In this document: in pieces, positions 56,280 to 64,000 of the stretch | How the letters are laid out: each line of letters opens with the position of its first letter | How positions within the stretch are numbered: the first letter of the stretch is position 1 | DNA from: Hexactinellida sp. DTS-2022 | Lineage: Eukaryota > Porifera > Hexactinellida | Reading direction: 5' to 3' | NCBI GenBank assembly: GCA_028753945.1 | Contig: JAPNXP010000004.1 | Span: 3,224,001 to 3,288,000 of the forward strand | DNA: 64,000 nucleotides | The notes under the pieces: generated by a model | Told to the model about the DNA's origin: nothing | What the model saw: the letters and a program-made list of their open reading frames with translations, nothing else | The model's database searches: none | Program-made: the position numbers and the translations under genes

Positions 56280-56554
56280 TCTGTCTTATAGATAATTGGC
56301 CACCAGCGAAGCTTTCCGCAAGCGTGTTTGAAAATAACAAGGCAGATAGAAAATCGGTATCTATGATCCGAACCAATGGCTGGTTTGATAATCCCCTCTC
56401 AGCATTGTCGTCGTCTGAAAGTGTTCAATCGATTTCACTATCGAACCCAACTTTGCTACAGCGACAGCGCGTGCTTCTCCATGGCAGCACCATTGTGTTT
56501 CCTACAGAACTTTCAGCTCCATTTGTTATAGTGCTTTACCTTGCATCAGTTTAA
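56280..56554 (+). other. Unassigned, relatively G+C-rich open stretch
   Basis: Open from about 56290 (NWPPAKLSASVFENN) to TAA at 56552. The opposite strand is also nearly open. No family recognised and no splice context convincing. Possibly an old transposase or gene fragment. Confidence 0.2.
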
Positions 56555-57084
56555 TTTCGCCTCATTATTTCTCCGCTTGAACGAAATAACTACATATACT
56601 GTACGCTGGCGGAAAAAGAAAGAATGGATGGATGCTAAGCAGTTGAAGAAAAAGGAAGCCTTGTATAAATTTTACACTATAGCTACCATCACCAAATTGA
56701 TACGATAAACCCAACAGTGAACATAAATAGCCTTGGGGCAAACTTATTTTCGCATGATTCCCTGAAGTCCGTTTAATCTTCAAGACATAACACTTGCACC
56801 TCAGTAATATTGCGCAACTAGGTATGTCCTACAGTCAACTCCCATTGAAGCAGCAGTAGGAAGTTACATTTTTGTTATAACTGACACAGTTTAATTGTGA
56901 TAATTATTGAAATTTGAAGCTACACAATATACAATATATTTTCTGACGTGACAAATTTTTTGTCGACTGATTCAAAATTGTAAGTACTGAATCCAAATTA
57001 GTTCCTATCTCTTGTAATTTTGTGGAAATATCGGATTTTAAAATAATTCCAAATATGTGCTTTTTATACGTCACAATCCCGTTA

Positions 57085-57412
57085 CAGTATACCCTCACTA
57101 ATCCGAACCCTCGCTTGTCCGAACAGGTGATCCAAAACTATATTTCGTATAAATTTGGGGGGAAAATCTAAAATATTTGTATACTACAATCGAATAATAG
57201 GAAAAATAAGTCTCAGACAAGTATTTAGGTAGTATACTATATGTTTAGTTTGGATTATTTAGGTTTGGACAAGATTTGTTCGGATTATCGGGCTCTCATT
57301 TTATAGAGGCTTATAGAAAAGTTATTATTTCACTAATCCGAACGAAATCACTAATCGAAACAGAAATATTTTGAATCGGAACACCTCTGTTCGGATTAGC
57401 GAGGGTGTACTG
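57085..57412. mobile_element. pogo-like MITE (CAGTATACCCTCACTAATCC ends)
   Basis: TIRs CAGTATACCCTCACTAATCC and the inverse GGATTAGCGAGGGTGTACTG, flanked by TA (57083-57084, 57413-57414). Its empty site is seen in the related repeat at about 3250 (CCCGTTATTCGTT). 328 bp. Confidence 0.85.
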
Positions 57413-57614
57413 TACTTCGTTTAGAACACCAATAGATCGTTGTCAACGTATAAATTACTAGTGTATACTAATTTTCAGATTTCTAGAACATATTGTATTT
57501 CCTATTAATTCTGGGAAATCGCACTAAACTAGAACATTTCTGTTGTAATATATAGATGATAGTTTGTGCAAAATATATTATATATGATACAACTTTTTCT
57601 TTGTCGTTTATTAG

Positions 57615-57685
57615 GATGAATTGAATATTCCAATTGATGATAACACATTCCGAAATTTATCCCATTCTCCAAGAAAACCAATTAG
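57615..57685 (+). CDS. Candidate host-gene exon B
   Basis: TTATTAG|GATGAA ... CCAATTAG|GTATTG. Frame: DELNIPIDDNTFRNLSHSPR, phase 0 in, phase 2 out. Separated by a 78-nt GT-AG intron from exon C, which starts in the matching phase (AG|G completes Arg). Product unknown. Confidence 0.55.
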
Positions 57686-57763
57686 GTATTGTTAATTTTA
57701 ATTTAGATTTTGTGATTATTAAAGTAGCAAGAATATATTATTTATAATTCTTTCTCTAATTAG

Positions 57764-57821
57764 GAAACATAGGCCAGAACCAGAAATTTTATATGAAGCT
57801 GCTGACCACGCATTTTCAGAG
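57764..57821 (+). CDS. Candidate host-gene exon C
   Basis: CTAATTAG|GAAACA ... TCAGAG|GTATTA. Frame: KHRPEPEILYEAADHAFSE, ending in phase 0. Three exons with canonical signals and consistent phases make a real gene more likely than chance. No downstream exon was identified. Confidence 0.55.
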
Positions 57822-58023
57822 GTATTATGATTATTTGACTATGCCACATACTACTAACGGCCCTTTTTACTTTTTATTTGTCCCCTGTGCAGGGCATAAT
57901 TTAATCAATAATTAGCTAAATTCCTGGATAGATGTTTCATGGTTTTTTGTTTTGTTTTATTTTTCGCCATGGGTTCTGTTAGACACTAGTATGCACTTTA
58001 TCTTTACTATTAAAACATAAGGC

Positions 58024-58274
58024 GGTGTCGATTTGTTGCAGTGTGAAAGCGAGTTTGGTGTGATTGCATTAGCAGCATTGTTATAATTTTCTTACCAATC
58101 ACTTTTCGTGATTGCAAGCACGCTTGTATAGTACTTACAATCACACCAATAGATTTGCTTCACTGCTAGTATACCCTTGTGTTTGCAATCTCTCCAAGTA
58201 ATTAGAGTGATTGTTATCAAATTGGTGTAAATGGTATCAGACCAAACTCTCTTTCACACTGTAACAACTACACC
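58024..58274. mobile_element. MITE with long imperfect TIRs
   Basis: GGTGTCGATTTGTTGCAGTG (left) and the inverse of GGTGTAGTTGTTACAGTGTG (right), continuing through GAAAG.GAGTTTGGT for about 40 bp. TSD not clear, superfamily undetermined. Confidence 0.6.
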
Positions 58275-58535
58275 AGGGATCGGAGATCCTAGGCACGCGT
58301 GTCACTTATGGGACGTGTATTGTTTATCCATGGCACGCTAAATTATTACCCAAAATTTCCGTGACACCAGAACGTAAACACATTAAGTTTTACTCCAATA
58401 AATTGTTAAATTCACTTCAAAGACATTACTCGTTGTCTGCCTCTTTCTCACTTTCCAATTTCCATTAATTATATTTTAAATGACTTACTATTGTTTAGTT
58501 TAAATTGTTTAGTTTAAATACCTTTAATAACTATA

Positions 58536-59640
58536 ATGGCATCTCAAAAATATTATAGCCTGGAATTTCAGCCTTCTTGGACAAAATCTTTGGTTTCATT
58601 TCTCAATGGGAATGATTGTGTGTGCTCTCTGTTGTGATAAAAATTTCCGAACATCAAGAATCAGGCGCAAATTTAAATCAAAGCAAGATTAAGCGTTCAA
58701 GGTCGATGCGAACAAAGTCGAAGAGATTATTAAGGCAGTATTCCGAGAAGAAAAGCAAACCATTCTTTTAAGAAAATGAGTCATAGCAAAAATATAGCAA
58801 CTGCGCGTAGCTACAAGTCGCACAGTGCATCGCCAAACATGGAAAACCATGTACTGACGGCAGGGCCGGCGCCACCGGGGGTGTCCTGGGTGTCCGGACA
58901 CCCACTGCCTCAAGGAAATGAAGCGGTGCTTGGACAGTGACACCCACTAGACTATACAGTGGACAGCCACTACACCCACACCTCATAATACGTGGCGCCG
59001 GCAATTGACGGGTAGGGCTTTCTTGTGTTGCTCCGACATGCTATTTGATGATTTTGCTAGCAAAACACAAAAACACCTATTTCTGCATGGATTATTGTGA
59101 GATGTGTTTCAGAGATGGCTACAAATGTAAGTGAGCAGCAAACTGTTACAGAAAAATTGCGATTTCCAACATTTGTCAACTGTCGACCCCTATAGCAAAT
59201 AGTTGACAATACTAAACATTCTGTGGTACCCTCCTATTGAACGTAATGTAGATTTTTTGGTCTTGTGGACCCCATGTTTGGAAACACTGCTTTAAAGGAT
59301 ATAATAAGTAGTATATTCAATGTCGCGCTTGATAAGAGTTATTCAACGTTGGAAATTATGGCTAGGTACAGTAACACTCTGAAACCTATGTATGCTACTA
59401 CCATGGGAAAAGACGTGGTTAATGCATTAATTTAGATCTTTTTGTGAATAGAGGGGTTGACATCAAGAAGATATTCGCAGTTGCAACAGACGTCGCTCCC
59501 GCTAAGGTCAAAAAATGCAACTCATTTGTCAATCTACTTAACGATAAGATAGGGCACCCATTGATGAGGTTTCACCATACAAGAAACTGTTTCTGCAAAG
59601 AATTCGAATTCGGACCTCAATTAATTAATATCCAGTAACG
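58536..59640 (+). pseudogene. ZBED-type hAT transposase, decayed, relic 1
   Basis: ATG at 58536 (MASQKYYS), a BED-like Cys cluster near 58620 (CVC.LC), then after frame breaks VAQCIAKHGKPCTDG (58816-58860). Here a MITE (58861-59003) is inserted, and the frame continues TGRAFLCCSDMLFDDFASKT (59008-59068). Later comes VNRGVDIKKIFAVATDVAP (about 59446-59500) with FHHTRNCFCKEF, the 'TDGAP ... fHCi.HQe.LC.K' region of hAT transposases of the ZBED5/SCAND3 type. The parts between are unreadable. Inactive. Confidence 0.7.
58861..59003. mobile_element. hAT MITE inserted in the hAT relic
   Basis: CAGGGCCGGCGCCACC at the left and CGTGGCGCCGGCA at the right (outer 4 bp apparently lost). 8-bp flanks ACTGACGG (58853-58860) and ATTGACGG (59004-59011), one mismatch. 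Leaving it out restores KPCTDG-RAFLCC. Confidence 0.7.
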
Positions 59641-62079
59641 AAAATACTGAATTTAGTGTCGGACGGATTTTATTGTTTTTATTGCTGTTGACACACAGGC
59701 CAGACTCACTTGACGAGATGGTGAGTGCGTAGCAGGACATACCTCTTCACAATGTTAGTTGTTTCAAGTGTGGTAGGTTTTGGAGGGGTTTGTGGAATCA
59801 CTACTCAAAATTTGCGATACCGGATACTACGTGCAACAGCAGATTCGATTGATAACTAGTATGTATTAGTGCGTTTCTTTCCTGTAATTTTTATTTCTGT
59901 AATAATTTTCTTTTTTAAGATAAGTTGACTTTGTATTTCCACGAATTGTGTTGGGCATACACCCCACTCCTCGAAATCTATATTTCGTTTTCGATTTTCT
60001 TTTGCTTATTGTTATCCCCATAATATTGCTATATAATATGCATTATAATCTTGCCTTCATATTAATTTTTATCTAAGTTAGACGAGGAATAGTACATATT
60101 CTAACATTTTTTATAATTTCGAGGCCGCTGATTGTTGCCTTTTAATTTTATATAAATAATATTAGGAACATTGTTTTCGATATTCTGTGTTCAACTAGAC
60201 TATCTTTAGATATTTTCTAGCTATATACCTTGATATTTACACCATAATTTTGTGAACTGGTTGCATATTTTAACGTATTGACTTAATGCAAGATTTACCA
60301 TTCTTTTAACTACATTTTATTTTGTCTTAAAAACACAAAACATAACTTCTAACCAATCTAAATAATTGTATTATATTTAGAGAATATACTGAATATAATA
60401 CATAGATTATCTCTTACCTACTGTAATGCATATTCCATTAATCCTGCTTTACACGTGTATGCACGTGTTCATGAATATTATAAATGATATCACTAGTTAG
60501 GGTCTGCATTAATTATTTCGGATTATATGCATTATATACTTGATTCTGTAATGTTGTTTATGTGTAGCGCATTATAATTTATGATTTCCCTATGCAAACG
60601 TTTTCCTCCTTTATAACGCTGTAAGAATTTGGTGATAAAAGTGGCAACTTTTCAACACCTGCTCTGAAAAAAAAACCAAGACCAATTGGATATTGGCTTC
60701 CAGTTTAGAAAAAATTTCGTGTTTTCCGCGCTTCTGGGTTGTGCAGAAAACTATTCTAGTGTTGGCCTGGTGATATTTTCTATCTATGATATTCTGGCAA
60801 TTTCTTGTACTTTTTTCTCGAGGGATAAACCTGCTTGAAGGAATATTTTACTCACTTCTTATTCTTTCCATATTTCGCGTCCCAAAGTATATACTGGAGA
60901 ATTTTCTAATGGAGTTTTAGCCATATCCTTCAATTCTATCCCAAGAGTTGAATGGATCATTTCCGAAGCGGCCTGTAATCCTGCAATTCAAGGTTGAAGG
61001 TCGGGAATGCCTCCATAGTCCAGATTTATTATGTGTAAGCAATCTATCAACTTAAAACTAGAGGCTCATGCCTCCGTGTTATCTCTTTGGAGGTCCAACA
61101 GTTGGAATTATCCATCTATCCTGCAACTGTTTATATTACATATGACCAAGGAGTTCGTATGCGATTCAATCAATATGTTTAATTCTCAAACCAATTTGTG
61201 CATGGACTGATGCAATTGGAAAAGAAAGTGTTGAATCTCTGAACTTATGTATTGGTATGCATTCAACTCAATTACTATCCTTTGTTTTTATTGGATCACC
61301 ATTGTATTTTGTTGTAGTTCCTCAAAGGACATGCGATGATGGTCCCAGTCACGGTGTTCCTCAAGACAATCTTTATGTGCATTGTATGTGCAGTAAAGAC
61401 AGGGATCACAAGCATTCCCTCCCTATATCCCACACACCATGCTAACTACCTCTAACAATATCATTAGGCTTTTAAATCATCCAAAATAAATTCATCTCCA
61501 AAATATTCAGTGTATTACCTTTAGATCTGATGTTCAAACGAGTTGCATTTGTTACATCTGGAGAATGTAGAAGTGCAAAATACTATTAAGGTTGGAGCGA
61601 GCTGGTGCGTGACAAGGTGCTACGATGAAACAGCTCTTTCTTCACGTTAACTGCCTTCTACACTGTTCTTTATCTTTTCAAAATTATTTACTGTATATTA
61701 CTCTAATAGCCCACTTCTCTAATTTGTTGTTCAACCTTATTTATAATTTAGAAAGTATACTAGTCTACGTCATTATACTTTAGCCTTTATTCACAAGTGT
61801 TCTACTAATCTAATACTGGGTTTTCCACCTACGGTATTTTTTCATTTTAAAATAGGTGCTTCTTTTTTAAGTCAGACATCTATTCACCCGGCTGGAGAGA
61901 CATCGAACTTTTTCAGCACTGTATCTTACTGTATTTGGCATTTTTAGCTTGCTGTATCTTATGAATAATCAATACCTTTGAAAATATTTGAAGAGAATTA
62001 CTGTACATAATTTAATTTTTAGCATCGATTATACATTGTTGTTTTCTAAACAACAAAGTTAAATTCAATGTTTAATTCA
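59641..62079. other. Long non-coding stretch, nothing recognised
   Basis: A+T-rich throughout. A 62-codon open stretch at 61257-61445 (CDDGPSHGVPQDNLYVHC) is unassigned. No TIR pair was identified. Confidence 0.4.
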
Positions 62080-62690
62080 TTAAAAAGTTAAATTTTCAAT
62101 AGTTCTTCGTCCCTGCACAAGACCCTTCCTCTTGATAGCCATCTGATTCCTGAGCATTATGATGATATATTGAGACCCAATTTCTTCACAAATATTGGTA
62201 AAAAACGTGATTTGAGTGATCTGCTTATTTAAACTAACAATCTTTACAGCCTCGTCAAGTCCACCTTTTAGTTGACTTGTCAGTGTTTTTGGAACCAATA
62301 CTTCATGATACAAAAACTTTTTTTGCAATCTCTTTGTTTTCTGTTTAAAATCCTTTTATTGACCCAACCTATGCAGCAGTACCCTTCAAGCCTTTACAAC
62401 TTGGGAACTGATTCTCAATTACCGTCACATTGATAATGAGTGAAAGCTATCAATTGAGATTTCTCTATAATATCCTCTGATTCATAATTTGGAGAGCGTA
62501 TGTACAGATTATTGCTCTTAATGTTTCACAAACAGTTATTTCATTGTCCACAGATATGTACCTAGAGAATCTGCTAATGGTATTATCAGAGAGGAATTTT
62601 GCTTGTGCTTTCTCAGCATGAGTACCATTCATTGTGATTACTATAATACGACAAACAGGGATGATTATTTGGGGCGCATGCATTAGTACA
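62080..62690 (-). pseudogene. ZBED-type hAT transposase, decayed, relic 2
   Basis: Minus strand: EKAQAKFLSDNTISRFSRYI (about 62610-62550; hAT 'LSDNTI.RRI..M'), YALQIMNQ, then from about 62290 LDEAVKIVSLNKQITQ, FFTNICEEIGSQYIIIMLRNQ (hAT 'LF..LCEEMGS....LL.HTEVRWLSRG'). This is the core of a ZBED5/SCAND3-like transposase with the WLSRG part corrupted. Opposite strand to relic 1 and covering different parts of the protein, so a separate insertion. Confidence 0.7.
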
Positions 62691-62832
62691 AATTAGTATG
62701 TATGCATTTGCCCAAATTTGCCATGTTGTCGTTAGTCCAAATAATCGTGCTAGTAGGACCTCATTAGTACGAACAAGTAGTTTAATTGCATGATATGAAA
62801 TTAAATATAATAAATAATGGAATATTAAGGAT

Positions 62833-64000
62833 TTAAAGTAATATTAAGAAGTGGAAAAATGTATTTAAGAGGTTATTATCAAATGAGACAGTTTTTGTTA
62901 ATGTTCGGCTAATGGCATCCAAAAATTCCCATTGATTATAGATCTCATTTCTAAGTTTTTCTTTACAAACTTATCTATACTCCATGTTTACCCTGACGCA
63001 GGGTTTCATCTATACCCCCCCTCAGGGGGGGGTTAGCCCCCCCCTGAAATTAGTTTTTGAGAAAAAAGACCCCCCTGAGAATTTTTCTGACCCCCCTCTC
63101 AGGGGGGGGGTTTAATTAACTATAGCGAAATGTAAATTACCCCCCCCCCTGACTTCAATTGGACTTCGTTATCCCCCCCCTGAGGTGAAAGTCTAGATCC
63201 ATCACTGCCCTGACGTGTACTTTCCTTGGTCTAGTAATGTCTTTCCGTGTTCCAATCGAGAGATTTCATTGTCATAGTCTGCAATTGTATTATTTAGAGT
63301 ATCCATAAATTTCCATATTTGCGGGTGACTTGATTTAAATAACGATTTTAGATGTCCGTGATAGCTTTCTGCCCCGTTGTTAGTCCCATTCTCTAATTCA
63401 AAAAATGATAGCTCACTTGGTTTAACTTGAACTAACCAAAATCTTTTAAAATATTTCAGTAAACATCGAGTTTCAACTTTTCTATGTGTGGTAGTGTTGG
63501 AATTTGAAGAATAGAGTAGGTTGAATGGATTAAATCACCTGGTAAGAAAGGAATAGTCATTATTTGCTGCACATGTGATTTCAGTTCTACAATATCTCGA
63601 TAACTTGATGCCAATCCATATTTTTGGATTTTCCATATCGCTTGTGTATAGAGGAACCAGCATCCATAAAGTCTGGTTCCTGGATAAACATGTTTGAATG
63701 CATTCCGTGATCCTCTTTCCCAATCGGACATTGTTTTTGTAGGTTGTAATTAAGGGATAAGTTCCTTTATTATTAGGATGACTGCGTTATACAGTTCCTC
63801 GTATTTATTCGTCATTAGACAATGTATAGCTGGAATGGTGTGTCTTCCAATTGAGATAAAATTGTAAACAGCTGGTAAAATAGCTTTGGAACAACTTGGA
63901 ATATAGCATCATATTGAATATCATGGACATCTGCCATTACATTATAGATTTTTTCTGAGAAAAAGATAACGGCTCTCCACTCATCTAATTTGATTGTTTA
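62833..64000 (-). pseudogene. MULE transposase, partial, split by a hAT MITE
   Basis: Minus strand from the right edge: DAIFQVVPKLFYQLFTI (about 63920-63870; MULE 'DGTFKVVP', first Asp region), frame breaks, CLMTNKYEELYNAV, TMSDWERGSRNAFKHV (63735; second Asp), GCWFLYTQAIW, LPGDLI, KYFKRFWLVQVKP, then NGTNNGAESYHGHL (about 63395-63350; catalytic Glu), SSHPQIWKFMDTL and DNEISRLEHGKTLL. The hAT MITE 62999-63207 is inserted here. Beyond it KEKLRNEIYNQWEFLDAISR ends at 62833. Same MULE lineage as 23430 and 32684. The N-terminus lies outside the window. Confidence 0.8.
62999..63207. mobile_element. hAT MITE of CCCCCCTCAGGGGGG runs in the MULE gene
   Basis: Ends CAGGGTTTCATCTA and TAGATCCATCACTG with exact 8-bp TSD CCCTGACG (62991-62998, 63208-63215). 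The interior is alternating C and G runs able to fold on themselves. 209 bp. Confidence 0.88.

Larger units (their letters stand above)
48650..57614 (+). other. Proposed 9-kb intron filled with repeats
   Basis: If exons 48571 and 57615 belong together, this is one intron (GTAAGT ... TTTATTAG). It holds Tc1-like ends (49310, 50181), a pair of direct repeats, the fold-back element 51149-54026 and its contents, two hAT-like MITEs (54358, 55551) and a pogo-like MITE (57085). Confidence 0.45.

Noticed and set aside
58689..59004. Minus-strand frames around the GGCGCC MITE
   Set aside because: They lie antisense to a recognisable ZBED-type hAT relic and pass through a MITE.
61257..61445. 62-codon frame with several Cys and His
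   Set aside because: No family recognised, no repeat or splice context; too short to support.
1..64000. LTR or LINE retrotransposons, tRNA and rRNA genes
   Set aside because: Looked for reverse-transcriptase motifs, long direct terminal repeats and cloverleaf-like sequence by eye and saw none; small or decayed ones could have been missed.

Overview
This is an A+T-rich piece of an animal nuclear genome. It has no operons, ribosome-binding sites or bacterial genes. It has GT-AG introns and is packed with DNA ('cut-and-paste') transposons of types common in invertebrates. I cannot name the species. No LTR or LINE reverse transcriptase, rRNA, tRNA or CRISPR array was recognised. Almost all coding sequence is transposase, and nearly all of it is broken by frameshifts and stop codons. 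Boundaries were found by eye, from terminal inverted repeats (TIRs), target-site duplications (TSDs), and in several cases an empty site or interrupted reading frame elsewhere in the window.

Layout. 1-680: C-terminal part of an intact-looking Mutator-like (MULE) transposase on the minus strand. 1.7-7.6 kb: small non-autonomous elements (Tc1-like, hAT, pogo-like), partly nested. 7.8-10.1 kb: decayed P-element-like transposase. 10.8-16 kb: a Helitron-like repeat, a CCGG-rich hAT element carrying another hAT element, and other MITEs. 18.08-21.40 kb: a complete Transib element with a RAG1-like transposase, 5-bp TSD and CACAGTG termini. 22.1-24.1 kb: two hAT MITEs and a MULE remnant. 25.0-27.9 kb: second copy of the CCGG-rich hAT, split by a 2.2-kb element with CACTG termini and TAA TSD that carries a transposase-like gene. 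29.3-30.3 kb: a divergent P-like remnant. 30.73-35.72 kb: third CCGG-rich hAT copy, with a FLYWCH-MULE inside, itself split by a fold-back element and a pogo-like MITE. 36.77-39.86 kb: a 3-kb inverted duplication of a dead P-like transposase, followed by a Helitron-like repeat, a Tc1-like MITE and a THAP-domain exon that probably belonged to it. 43.6-47.2 kb: another P-like transposase, split by a hAT element and a TTAA-targeted MITE. 48.6-57.8 kb: three phase-compatible exons of an unrecognised, probably host, gene, with a 9-kb intron full of repeats including a fold-back element at 51.1-54.0 kb. 58.5-62.7 kb: two ZBED-type hAT transposase relics. 62.8-64.0 kb: a MULE transposase split by a hAT MITE and running off the right edge.

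The genes do not form a pathway. The window is a nested record of successive transposon insertions, and the nesting gives their relative ages. The most informative objects are the CACTG/TAA element, the Transib element, the P-element palindrome, and the reading frames that become continuous when an inserted MITE is left out.
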